Below, piece by piece: positions 13,001-26,000 of a stretch of DNA of 51,639 bases. Positions within the stretch are counted from its first letter, which is position 1. Every line of letters begins with the position of its first letter. Under the pieces are notes generated by a model, which had not been told where the DNA came from, did no database searches, and saw nothing but the letters and a program-made list of their open reading frames with translations. This stretch comes from Ichthyophonus hoferi. Taxonomy: Eukaryota > Opisthokonta > Ichthyosporea > Ichthyophonida > Ichthyophonidae. A program made the translations under genes and the position numbers. The stretch is from assembly GCA_002751075.1 (NCBI GenBank), contig NAOQ01000304.1:2896-54534 (forward strand), read 5' to 3'.

Positions 13001-14166
13001 TGTTTACTATCTTCGTCGTGAGGCTGGAATTCTTTACCCTAATCTTACTGAGCCCATAGATGTGTTTGTAACAGGACAACAGGTTGGGTTCAAATACCGC
13101 ACAAAGGTCACAGAAAAAGATGTAGATAATCAGATGATTGCCGATCTGAAAGGTCTCGGTGGAAAAAATATTACAATTTTGGATCGCTTTTCCCCAAATT
13201 ACTTTGCTCGATTCTCCAACAAAGTAAGATTTCAAAATTTCCAATTTTGGTAGACTCATTATGATTATGATTAAAGAAGGTGTTGGTTTGGTTTGGCAGT
13301 CACTAGGATTATGCATGTGTTGAACAATTTTATTTTACAAGGATGGATGAGCTATGTTTTTAGATATTGTAGTTATAAGCCATGATGCTCTTTCTAATAG
13401 AATGTTTTGATTTTTCTATTTATACATTTATGTATATTGATTTCAATGATACGATATTTGGGTTTTTTTGGCGATATTGTACGTATTTAACATAGATTAA
13501 TGCAAAATTAATATGAACGGTGGTTTCTTTGGATAAGTATGTCTTTTATTGTACTCGCACCTCCCTCCCCCTTGCTATGAAATATTATTTTTTACGAATA
13601 TTCCCTTTTCTCATCATTGAGTATATCACGACTCCTCTATTGTTTGATTACAAATCTTCCATGTACTGGTGTTTGGTTCAAATTGCGATAATATATGTGT
13701 ATATGTGTATATGTCTTTTTTTCCCCATCTAATATTTTTCTTATAATTTTATCTACTTTTACTCTAATTGCTGTTTTTGTAAATAGTTCAATGATATTAC
13801 CAGTCAGGTCAATGATATTTATGTAACTAGATGTTATTCTGTTTCTGGTAGGCAAACGTTTCTTCTTTTCAAGATAAGCTGTATGGTTTAAAAATTAGTA
13901 CGCTCATATAGATGCAAGAGACATTTTTGCTTATACGTGAACTTTTCCTTTTTCCCTCTTTGCCAAATCCGCAGGACATCCGCATGGGTTACCCCTGGAA
14001 GTTGTATGACCTACAGGGAAAATATCGTACCTGGTACGTTGGCAGCTTTGCCTCGTTTGAGTCTGTGGCCGATATAATTGACTACAATTTCCTTTTGTTT
14101 AAGAACAAATTGTGCAAAGCATGGCCACCTAAAGGCTATTATCAACCATTTTTCAAAAATTACTAA
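10095..14166 (+). CDS. Secreted FAD-dependent amine-oxidase-like oxidoreductase, 5 exons
   Basis: Exons 10095-10464, 11008-11285, 11885-12220, 12789-13223 and 13975-14166 (TAA) join in phase to 1611 nt, 536 residues. Residues 1-27 form a signal peptide (hydrophobic core LKLVLVYGIL, cleavage probably after MAQA), so the protein should be secreted or lumenal. Next comes a dinucleotide-binding fold: KIAIIGAGPAG (residues 67-77), an acidic ribose-binding Glu in VFEK (96) and NRIGGLAKS (99-107), typical of the flavin amine oxidase superfamily. The tail carries WYVGSFASFESV, like the C-terminal FAD contact. The substrate cannot be read from the sequence. The layout recalls secreted flavoproteins such as algal polyenoic fatty acid isomerase and the beta-cyclopiazonate dehydrogenase-like group, but that is inference. 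It stands alone between AT-rich spacers. Confidence 0.9.
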
Positions 14167-14175
14167 GCAATGATC

Positions 14176-14191
14176 AATAAATGGAAATAAA
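14176..14191 (+). other. Two AATAAA polyadenylation signals of the flavoenzyme gene
   Basis: AATAAA at 14176-14181 and 14186-14191, beginning 10 nt after the stop codon. This suggests a very short 3' UTR. Confidence 0.7.
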
Positions 14192-15584
14192 TAGGGTAAA
14201 ATAGGTAATTTATGCTTTTAGATAACTAAAATATGTAGGCATTTTAATCATTACATCATATACAGTAATTGTACTGCTATATGCAGTTGTATTGATTTAA
14301 TATAATTTGTTTTACATAAAATGTATTTCATATTAAAGCGTTAGCAAGTCTGTTACTATTATTGTGTTCAAGAAAACGTTGCTTGAGTTAGCTTAATGGT
14401 CGTAACAAGAGCAATCAGATATATCACATATCTGGCCCCATCGAGCTAAAGGACTACTGCAATCATTAGTAGCATATTGGTTTGCACATCTTATAAGCTG
14501 TTTACATTAGGCTAATATTAAGCATAGGGTCGGTGAAGCCTTCCTTACAACCCTTGATAATTTATTTGCTATTTATTGAAAAGGGAAAGGACTATTGGAA
14601 ACCATCTTGATCTGTTGAAGATAATGATTGAAAGATACAAAAAAGTCATTGTTTTTGTATTCATGATGCTTAACTTAAGGCTTTTGGTTTGTATCCGTGG
14701 CTTCATAGCCGCCTGCAAAATGTTTATGTATTGATAATGACATATACCATCAAGAATGATAATCAAGATTCATGTTAAATACCTCTCGGGTAACTATTAA
14801 TGATAAAAATATACATATGACTACTTTTGGAGCTAACTATATATCATCAAATCAAATTCAACCAGAATATTGATGCTATAAATGCCCAATTGTATGATCA
14901 AATAGGAGGGTGATTTATGTATGAGTACTTTATAAGGATAAAACAAATTTTCTAAACCAAATGTACCACATCTCGTAATATAATTTGGAACCCTACAAAA
15001 CACTTATAACAATACATATGATAGTAATTAAATTAAAATTTTCCTATTTGGTAAATTATGCCAGTGCTATGCACTACCTGCACTATAAAGTATGAGTGCA
15101 AATAGATTTTTGAGGTGTTCAGTAATTCCTATCAGTAAAGAGCAGGCAAAATCGACAAAGATAGGAAACTACTGTATATTATATATAGCTATATATATTA
15201 AGTCAGGATAATTCTAGTCATAATTAATTGATGCAAATTTTTTAAATGGCCTGCATATAGTATATTTGTTGAAGGGAAAGTATTTTCCCATATGTCATTC
15301 AAGTATAGCTACCTTTCAAAATATGTACATATCATGGATTTTTCAGTCTATCAGCATTAAACCTTAATTTTATGACAGAACCATTCTATTTTTCGCGAGT
15401 CAAACCAAGTTATCTGACCCGCAATTTTTATAGTTTCGAACCAGAATAACACTAGTTAACCAATGATCTATGTTTCACTTTCAATTGGATCGACTGCCAA
15501 AAATAGTATATTGTATCAGAGTTAAAACAAGACGTAGGTATTACTCACCTGTCAATATATTAAAATATTAATTCTATATTCAAA
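14192..15584. other. Gene-poor AT-rich region left of the gap
   Basis: No coding exon recognised. The only notable element is a nested stem-loop at 14388-14449. Sequence breaks off at the N run. Confidence 0.6.
14388..14449. repeat. Nested inverted repeat (stem-loop)
   Basis: Outer arms TTAGCT (14388-14393) and AGCTAA (14444-14449) enclose an inner hairpin CAGATAT (14416-14422) / ATATCTG (14428-14434). It lacks tRNA A and B boxes, and its function is unknown. Confidence 0.5.
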
Positions 15585-16125
15585 NNNNNNNNNNNNNNNN
15601 NNNNNNNNNNNNNNNNNNNNNNNNNNNNNNNNNNNNNNNNNNNNNNNNNNNNNNNNNNNNNNNNNNNNNNNNNNNNNNNNNNNNNNNNNNNNNNNNNNNN
15701 NNNNNNNNNNNNNNNNNNNNNNNNNNNNNNNNNNNNNNNNNNNNNNNNNNNNNNNNNNNNNNNNNNNNNNNNNNNNNNNNNNNNNNNNNNNNNNNNNNNN
15801 NNNNNNNNNNNNNNNNNNNNNNNNNNNNNNNNNNNNNNNNNNNNNNNNNNNNNNNNNNNNNNNNNNNNNNNNNNNNNNNNNNNNNNNNNNNNNNNNNNNN
15901 NNNNNNNNNNNNNNNNNNNNNNNNNNNNNNNNNNNNNNNNNNNNNNNNNNNNNNNNNNNNNNNNNNNNNNNNNNNNNNNNNNNNNNNNNNNNNNNNNNNN
16001 NNNNNNNNNNNNNNNNNNNNNNNNNNNNNNNNNNNNNNNNNNNNNNNNNNNNNNNNNNNNNNNNNNNNNNNNNNNNNNNNNNNNNNNNNNNNNNNNNNNN
16101 NNNNNNNNNNNNNNNNNNNNNNNNN
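15585..16125. other. Assembly gap of 541 N
   Basis: An uninterrupted run of N between AT-rich flanks. Anything here is missing from the assembly, including possible repeats or exons. Confidence 1.
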
Positions 16126-19100
16126 CATTGTATACAATAATATTATCAAAATTTATAATTATAATTATGAGCGCAGGTTTAATCCCTAGAGCACGTAGCC
16201 ACTTGTTTATACAAGTTAAGTTCTACAACAAGTTCACGGCATCGACGACGTTATTGGCTCAATAAATAGCAAGCGATTGATTCTAATTGGAATTGATTAA
16301 CCAATCTCAACTGGAAACAAGAAAAGACAATCCAGTATAAAAACAAAACAAGTGCTGGACGCTAAGCTTTGGTTATCTTTGAAACTTAATAAGAACTACA
16401 AATTATGTTTTTCTAATATTTATATATTCTTTTTTTTTGTTTGTTTATAGTGATAATAATAATATTTACTTAAAAACTAATTTCCTTGATCAATCTTTGG
16501 CTTCTATCCCAAGTAAACAGTTAATTCACATTAGTATATTTAGAAGTAACTATGGGTAAATCCACATAGTTCCTTAAAATATTTTATCGTCACAAAATAA
16601 AAATTATATTTTGGTAATCTGTTATATATTAAAATCTATATGGCGTATGTGTGCTACTTTGTCTAAATGCTTCTACATATTCAATCCCATAATTGCAGAT
16701 CAAATAGAAATAACTGGATATAACCGAAATCTAGAGAATTTGGCTCAATTTGGGTAAACAAACTATAGATACCGGGGTAGTACGTACCGATACAGCGCCT
16801 TGATTTGAATTTAACTCATTAGTAATCTAAATGATCCGGTATTATCATTTCACAATATGAGTCCGGCTCGCTAGAAATCTCAGTATGAGATAAGCGATCC
16901 AGTAATATCATTTCACAAAGATTATAACCAAACAGTGCAAGTCAGGGATTTGAAAACTGACAAATAGGAAATCATACAGGAACTGACTTGACAAAAACGT
17001 GTTTACTGATATAAAAAGGGAGCTGTATCAGCAACAATATACCAGCAATACGCACCTCTTGTAAATACTATTACCACAGTAAAGAACAAAGTTGCTGCTA
17101 TTTTGTAAAGAAATTTACGTTCAATACTATGGCCAATCGGACTGTGTACGTTTACGTTTTAATCCAGCCACTATCACTTATTGCTTATTCGTTAGACTCT
17201 GTTGTTAGACACTAATTCCAACAATAACTTCTTCTAAAATTATGGCAACAATAGGCTTAAATAAAGATATACAGAATTTGATGTTGAGACAGTCAATGAT
17301 TCATAAGTTATTGTATCTGTAAATATGCCGGTATCAATCAATTAACAACACTAAGTAGCAGCATCTAGTACTTATTCACTACCAAGCATGATAGTTCCAC
17401 AGCTGTGGCCATTATGTAAACATGTGCTCTTTTAAAACCTATAATAATTATTTATATTAGACTCATGGGAGCACTTTTATAGTCAATACTTATTAGTCTC
17501 GTTCATTTCAAAGATTAGCTTATTAAATACGCTTAAGATGAAAGTGTAACTGATAACAGCCTGCTGTTCTACTACATAGACTAGTATTGCTTCTATTTAG
17601 GCTACAGGTATTAGAAATCACTATTTTTTTTTAAATTTTTTACGAATACGAGAACTTTGTATTTGTCACAACCGCCTTTCATCGCCAGTGCTACTCTTTC
17701 AAGTTAACACCAAGATTGCCAATTTAACACCGTAGATTGCATTAACTATTTTCTCAGGCCACTATGTGATAATAATTACTAATAATATTAAATGATTATA
17801 GCTATATAAAGATCCGGCATGATTGGTGACCCATAACAGTTAATCGCAAAAATAACCAATCAACACTAAGTATTAATGAAACCAATCATAAGTATTAATT
17901 AGCCAATCCAACTCATGATGGGTCAAAGAGACCCACTAGAATTGTCTGATCTTACTACAATACTTCAATACTATTATGTCCTTAATTATTACGCAACTAA
18001 TCAATCCTAAGCCACTTAATTTTAAGTATTTACGATTTAAAGGTACAATCGCGATTAACGATCTTGTGACAACAGAGGATGCTAGTTATCACATTTGTTT
18101 ACATCAATCACAATGTGGTTAAAATGCTGATGACCAACACGATCTAGAAACTAGGGTAAATTTACGTGCTAGACTGCATTAAGCATAGTCCTAATTAAAG
18201 ATATTTATACATCATGTAATTAATTAATTATTCTTAATCTAGATTTAACTCGAATTTACCAATTGAAACCTCATTGTCACTAAATATTTAGAGGTACAAT
18301 GCTGCATGAACAATAAGTATATTCGTGCAAGACATCATGAAGTATACAGCCTAGCACTTACAGTAGCTAAAATACTTCAATATTTTACATAATCTATCAA
18401 ATTTTTTTTTGACTTTTTTAACACTACCCTATAACTACAGCCTACCTTTAGGCTGGTTGTTTTAAGATAATAAGATAGAAGAAAGGTATGAATGAAACGT
18501 TGTATATTGAGTTTAATTGGTCAAGATTGCAATGTGGCTCTCAACGCTATATCCAATCAAACGTTTTTTTACAGATAATAACCGTAAAATAAATAAAATA
18601 ATGATTGATACCAGACTAACTGTATTTACTTTCTGTTTATAACGCTGATATGTCCTCTTGTTATAAAGAGCGAAGTCAAGTTAAGGAGTTGTATTTCATT
18701 ATTATTTTGAACATTTACGTGTGAGCCTTCTGTTTTGAGATAAGAAGTCTATGTGACTGTGTAATAGGGGTTGAGGAAGTGCATATAGATGCAGAGGTAT
18801 TTCATCTCCACAACGGGCACAAGCTAACCAAAATATTTTTAAACAGAAGGGTGAGTACAGGTATATCGAGGTGTTGGGTATTTATACACACTTAGACACA
18901 CCGATAAAGAACGAAGAAGAAAGAAAAATAGAAGATGAAGAGGATGAGAGGAGCATAGGAAGGGAAGAGCCAGAGAGGAACAAAAAAGACTGATCATGCA
19001 TAAAGTATAATATACATCTCCACCCCTAAACACATCTAGAAAAACGGAGTCGACAGCATTACATTTCCATTACTTTGAATGCAAAATAATGACATTCATC

Positions 19101-19208
19101 TTGTTTCATTCTTTTACTGTACTCTAGTTCTTTTTTCAAAAAAAGAAATTGCTGACAAGCCTTTTCCTAATAATAGAGTGAGTAATACACCTAAAGAATT
19201 CCACCACC
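16126..19208. other. Gene-poor AT-rich region upstream of PITPNM
   Basis: No coding exon recognised on either strand over about 3 kb. It should hold the PITPNM promoter and perhaps a 5' leader exon; a donor-like GGTGAGTA near 18849-18856 could end such an exon, but this is weak. A 22-bp direct repeat lies at 16833-16854 and 16896-16917. Confidence 0.6.
16833..16917. repeat. Pair of 22-bp imperfect direct repeats
   Basis: GATCCGGTATTATCATTTCA and GATCCAGTAATATCATTTCA (each followed by CA) start 63 bp apart and differ at two positions. They could be a duplicated regulatory site or a remnant of a small element. Confidence 0.6.
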
Positions 19209-22200
19209 ATGTTAGTGAAAGAGTTTAGGTATGTATGGTCAAGTTTTGTCTTTCAATAGTATAAATGGTTTCCTAAACCACATTCTCTGCCTCCATCTTC
19301 CACCTACCCTGTGTATTTTCCTAAATGCATACTCTTCAATACACACGCACATCATACAGGATATATATTTGGTAACACATCGAAACATACAATTAATGCA
19401 TACATAGACCCATTTATCAACAAAGAGACACACCGTAACATCTACCCAATATATATCTATCAACACACAGATAAAAGTGCATCCACGTACACACTTCCCT
19501 GTAGCCTGCCCCCCACTACACTACGTCTTTAACTACACAACTATAGATACACACCCACTATAAACAAGCCAGCCTACTCACGCAAATACATGCAACATTT
19601 TTTCATGCCCGTAATTTACAAGAACATATGTATATATTAGTCTACATGCCTATACCCACCCACATCAACATGTGCTGTAGTACATGCATATTAAGGAAGG
19701 ATCCGTTTGTCACCCATCTCATGCATACAATAATATCAACATGAGTACCTATAAACACACATACACCTATCTCAACACCCTTGCAGATTTAACAATCGCC
19801 ATTATCACATGTTTAGCTAATAGCGCAAGAACCAATATAAAATCATTGCATATACTGCCACGTTTTCTCTGTCCACACATCATCTGTCAATCACTTATAC
19901 TTGACGGTTTCCCTAGGATACCGATGCCACTCAGCGTCGAGGAATATAGGGTAGCCCAGAGATATATGATAGCCAAGAAGAGTCTGGAGGTCACCTCTAT
20001 GGGTGATGTATGTAGCTTTATACACATGCTGGTATCTCATGTCTGTGTAAACCTGGTGGCTTATAATGTGGATGGTGAGCAGCATGATGAATATATACGA
20101 TTGTATATGTACCGCTGTGTCTATGTCCACTAGGAGGTCTAGGTATACATATATAAAAATGTAGGTAGAACTGTCGGTGTATTAAAGGTGGATGATGGGT
20201 TGTAAGGATCCTATTGGAAAGGGACACGCAGCATGCCAAAGAGGCGAGATAAAGGTTATAAGGAATATGAGTGAGTGAGAGTTGAAGACAACAGGTTATG
20301 GGAAGGGAGTGTTAGTAAGAAAGAGAGGAGGCAGAGAGGATAAGGTGTGAGTGTGCATAGCCTGATTGGGAAAGAGAAAGTGGGAAGGTAAAGGGATAAA
20401 GAATGAAGAGAATATAATATCCCCTCCACTTTACTGGTCTTTATTCATACCTAATATGAGATTGTATGCTGGTGGACCTACATAACTAACTGTCGTGTCC
20501 TAATTAGGGTGGGGTAGAGTTTGTAGAGAATAAGCCTTATACGGAGGGCCCTGGGGGCAGTGGGCAGTACACCAAGAAGATTTATCATATAGGGTCTCGT
20601 CTACCGTCATGGATGCAGTCTGTTCTACCTAAGACTGCATTGTCAGTAAGTAGTCTACTTAGGAAGGAGGAAGAGAATGGGGTGAATGGATGGATGGGTG
20701 ACTGAGATATGAGTGAGGAAGTACCAATTGGATGATTACCACAGACATGTATACTAGGAAGCCACCTATTTATCACCATGTATAAGTACACGTGCATACT
20801 TATACCCATACACCCACCCACACCTACATGCACCTATATATACTATATACACCCTAATACCTACCATACTTTACGCACAGTACTGTATATTTTTTCCGTC
20901 CATTATACTTACACCTATATGTGCAGGTCTACGAGGAAGCCTGGAATAGTTACCCCTATACGCTAACTAAATATAAAATACCATTGGTGGAAAAATTTAC
21001 ATTAGAGATTGAAACGGTTTACAAACCTGACAATGGCAATGCCCACGAAAATATTTTCAACCTTAAAGTAAGATTCTATTGATACTAAGAGATGATTGTG
21101 TTGGGATCTTGGAAGTTGATGGGAATTAATTGGGTGTGGCATATTGAGCTTAATATATATTCTCACACTCTCTCCTACACATTCCTATATATATATTCTC
21201 TCAGTTATATCTTCTCCTTATGGTCTTTCTACATTACGTAAGGTCTGGTATGGACTATGTACCCAATGTTTTATGACCACTGCATATTGGCAGTAGACTG
21301 CTTTAAGTATGCCATTATAACACTATATTATATAGTATATCAGTTATTATTCTCTCCATTATCTCAGTATCGTCTGAATGTCATATACTAATACGCTCCG
21401 TCGCATATACGAACACATACACACATACTAACCTATTTACACCTACACTGTTACACCCCCAGGGGTCAGAGTTATCTAACCGTAAGATAGATTATGTTAA
21501 TCTGTTAGAGAGTCCATACAATGGCAAGCCAGAAGAAGACCCTCATAGCTATCAGAGTACTGCCACAGGAAGGGGTCCCTTGATTGCAGGGTGGGAGAAT
21601 ACACACGATCCTATTATGTGTGCTTATAAAGTGGTTAAGGTAACCATTATTCCTTGGTATATATGGGGACATGGGCTGCTATTTTATAGTGAATATATAT
21701 ACTGTGGTTTGGTTTTAATTGCTGTTTTAGCTATTTCTTTATTTTTATTTTTTTATATTTTTTTTAATTTAATTTTTATGATTTAATTTTCTGAAGCTTT
21801 TACTTCAGTAATATATATATATATACCTCTACATAGATACGAATATAACATTTTATGCTTGAGGGAGAGAGAAAAGATGTGATTATTGGCAGTTTTTGTG
21901 GCCATGATATGCATTGGTTAGTTATTATGGATCAACTTTATATCAATACCATAGGTAATAATATCTGCGCACGCATATATTTACACATTATGTATACTTA
22001 TATACCTTGGCACACATATAACATATATTTATTTCTGTCTTCACAGGTGTATATATACTAAATGCTAGACTAATACACCATGTTAATGTATCTTCCTTAC
22101 CTCACGCACCCGTGTCTTACATTACAATATCTAGGGAATACCTATTCACAAAGGGTATGGGCCGAACAGATCGAGTTTAAATATTGGGGCCTGCAGTCGC

Positions 22201-23043
22201 GCATTGAAAATTTTATATGTGATGTAGCTATTAGGGCTATGGTCCTATCAGGCCATATTCAGGCTTGGGCCTGGCAGGTTAGTATGTGTTGTGAGTGTAT
22301 GTGTGTGTGACTGTTTGTATGTGTTTTGGTTTGTATATGTATGTATGTACGTATATGGTAATATGATAGTATGTTAGTATGTATGTTAGTATGTATATAT
22401 GTATGCATGTATGCATGTATGCAAGTATGTATGTATGTATATATGTATGTATGCGTGTGTATGTATGTATATGTGTATGGTAGTATGTATGCATGTGTGT
22501 CTGATTATATATATGTATGTGTGTATGCGTATGTATGTGTGTATGCATGTATGTGTGTATGCATGTATGTGTTTGATTTCCTATTATGGAGAAGAGAAGA
22601 TGAGTCTATTGGTCTAGTGTTGCACATATATTTTAACCCACATTTGTATGCGCTTATATCTGCATGTAGATATTTTTATATAATAAAATTTGTTTATATG
22701 CGAGTTAACCACAATTTGTTTTAGTAATTTAAAATATAATCAACAAACTTCCGTTGGCTCATGAAATCTGGGCTTAGACATTACTGTGAAGGAGTTAGAG
22801 GTAAGAATATTATTTTAAAATGTTAATGTAAAAGAGATACAAGAATAGACACAAGAATAGACACATTGCACACTAGGGATAAATGAGAGAAACTGATACG
22901 AAGATTGACCCTTGGGATATAGGATGAATGGTATAACAAAACCATGGATGACATATTATTGATGGAGGAGGAGGTGGCCCTGAAACTGGGCATGGTTATA
23001 GCTCAGCAGGCCACTGACCATAATGAAGAGAAGGCGTCTTTAG
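19209..23043 (+). other. PITP domain of the PITPNM homologue (exons 1-7)
   Basis: Covers about residues 1-265. Lipid-contact residues known from PITPs are kept: Thr and Lys in QYTKKIYH, Asn in EEAWNSYPYT, and Glu in MDDILLMEEE. FKYWGLQSRIENF has the Tyr-Trp form of class II (RdgB) proteins rather than the Trp-Trp of class I. A transfer-competent domain is therefore expected. Confidence 0.93.
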
Positions 23044-26000
23044 GTGGGTGTGAGATGCTTGAGAGGATGAGAATGAGGGAGGCGAGAGAGATGAAGGCTT
23101 GGAGAGTGTGGAGAGAGAGGAGGGGAAGGTGGCGAGCGAGGATTGACTCTATGTAAAACTTTTTCCTTATATGGCGATATGTGGTTTCCGATGTATGTAC
23201 TGGCGATGTGATTGTTCCTAGATCCTGGCTTCCTACCACACACTTTCAGGTTTATGTTTCTAATCATATGTATGGCATTGTATATATGTACTTATAGTGT
23301 TACTAGAGATGGTAAGGAGATTTGTTTGGGATCTCTTCCGAGGTGGATCTTTCTACAACATTTTTATTGTGTAATATTATTGTTTTTTCAAGAACATAAA
23401 AAATAAAATAAAATAAAGGTATGGCCAAATTTAGACATATGGCTCACGTATGTGCTTAGAAGATGAACGTTTCTTATAATTTTATTTTTTACTAGCTGTT
23501 TATCTTACCATCTATGTTGCCATATACAAATATATGCCTCTCTCTCTTCACCCTACTACAATACTTAATTTCTCTATCTTATTATTTATTTATTTTTATG
23601 GACTGCCACTCAAAACTTTGTCTGCCCATACGTATTTGTGTCATATAGCGATATGATTAAGAATAATACTCAATGTTTTTATTTGGTTGGTGTGTGGCAA
23701 TTCAGGATTACTATCAAGCAATGCCCCGACTGATCCGTCTGATCGACGACCCAGTCTATTGTACATTTCCTTCTCTCTCCTTCTCAATCATTGGCTTTGT
23801 CTAGAGCATGTAGATGCTTGCACCTACATACATACTGTCATATTATTATTCTATTATACTCTTGTATTATTGTTCTATCATATTATCGTATTATTACAAT
23901 ATTATACTATTATACTGTCTTACCATTCTACCATTATACTGTTATAGTATAGTATTATTGAACTATAATACTATGATCCTATTATACTAGTATGCCATCA
24001 CGCCATCACAGGATCATACAGCCTATCATACCATTGCACACATATTCCATCTCTCATTATGCATTCTATTATATACATGGATATATAGGGTGGTGCCAGC
24101 CATAGACTCAGACGAGGAAGAAGAGGATCGACACACTCACACTAGAAAACACTCCATGTCTCATTCTAATGATGTCTTCTGGGATGCCGAGGGTATGTAT
24201 TGTTGGTGTGCTCACCTTTTTCTTAGCCTGTATTATGAAAGCTGTTGTTGGTATGTGTGTATATGTATGCGTATATATATGGGTGTAGATATGTTTATGT
24301 ACGTATGTGTATTTGTATATTTGTATATGCATGTGGATATTTTCAAATACATCTAGCAACCGGGAATCCTCAGACTTGCAAAGAACACTGATAAGACTTA
24401 AAAAGAAGATACATACGTATATATAATACATTTCATATAGATGATAAATTACTATTAATACTATACCTTTCTATAGATTTTGATGACTCTCCGATGCGTG
24501 AAAAGTCGTATTTTTTGAAGTCTTTTGACAGCATAGACAACAGTGGTAAATTGGACCGATCAATGCGCCCCAATAGATCATATACACCGCCACTAAGTAG
24601 CAGCATGACTATGCCTAATATGAAAAGAGTCTCAACGCAACATGGATATTCATATTCTTGTGAAATGGATGGCGGTAAGATAGTGGGGTTATAGGGGTGC
24701 ACTTAACATGGGCAATGAATATGGTTTGTATTAATTACTTGCGTGTTTGTATGTACAGTAGATATGTGTATAATAATGGCTATAAAAAGGCATTGATGTA
24801 AGATTAGAGTAGGTCTGGGTGTGGTAGCTAATGCCATAACATTGTTCGTTTTCTTTATAGGGTTTTAATTACTTCTACACACCTAGTCTCTGTTTTAATG
24901 TCCTCCTTTTATTTATATTCACTAGTGGGATTGTACAAATATAAATATAAAGCATTGCAAACCTACATGCATTGATAGCCATTGATGGCCATTAAGGATT
25001 AATTAGGGGCCCCAATTATTATAGCTCCATTGCATAAGAGTGTACAATCTTCTTACCGGGTTTAATTTTAATCTTACTTCTTAATTGACCGGCTATAAAA
25101 TAATGGCCCTAAGTTCGAAAGTATCATGTATTTGGAAGGTCGTGGTATTATTAAATGATTATGTACTGATATTAAATTATTAACGAACCCAAGGCTTTTA
25201 AAATTGATAATGATTGACTAGAAATATTTTATACATAAAGCTTTAGGGTTAAAAAGTACTTACAGGGATATATATATATATACCTCACATCCCTAGGACC
25301 AGTTGATCGGAGAGATAGCCAATTGCCGGAACACCTTATCTTATCTATATTTGCTCCCTCTATCTTTGCGGTAAGTCGTTTAATGTATCAATGACTGTTT
25401 ATATTAGCTCCAACCCCATCCAATCGTTTGGTGACAATGAGTTATAAATTGGCGTAGGGCTTATAATGTTATTTTATTGTATGCACTTGCGGAGAATATT
25501 AGATTATGTCCTTGTGATAGTATATGTATGTATATGTATGAGAATATGATATTATATATATGTGTTTGTGTGTTGACTTTGGCATACGTACCATTTTTGT
25601 ACCACTTTATATTGACTTAAATAATCTAATATTACTTTGAGGATGAATATATTTTTACACTAGCTCCAGTTAAAGCACGAAATATATTCCATTTGGTCCG
25701 GAATTAATATTTATAGACCTATTATGTCTGATATCTTACCAATCATATTGTCTATACTAGTTGTAACTCCTATAACCAATTATGAGGTGTACTTAATGAT
25801 TAGTTTGTTACGTTTAGATTGAGTTATAAGCAGCGTATATTTAAGTACACTTATTGATTTGTCAAGAGCTATTTTAATCATCTCCCCCATCTCTTATTGG
25901 ACACTGCCAGTTATCTAGTGAAGTAATTGGTACATTAGATCAAAGTACGACATGGTTCCTACTTATTGAAAGATCATCACCCTCTGTCACACACCTTAAT

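Noticed and set aside
14380-14450. Possible tRNA or tRNA-derived SINE (TTAGCTTAATGG resembles an A box)
   Set aside because: There is no B box, no cloverleaf and no tail; only the stem-loop is supported.
15580-16149. A 189-residue minus-strand open frame
   Set aside because: It is made almost wholly of N from the assembly gap.
22279-22724. Open frames of 89-117 residues on both strands
   Set aside because: They are translations of the (TATG)n microsatellite.
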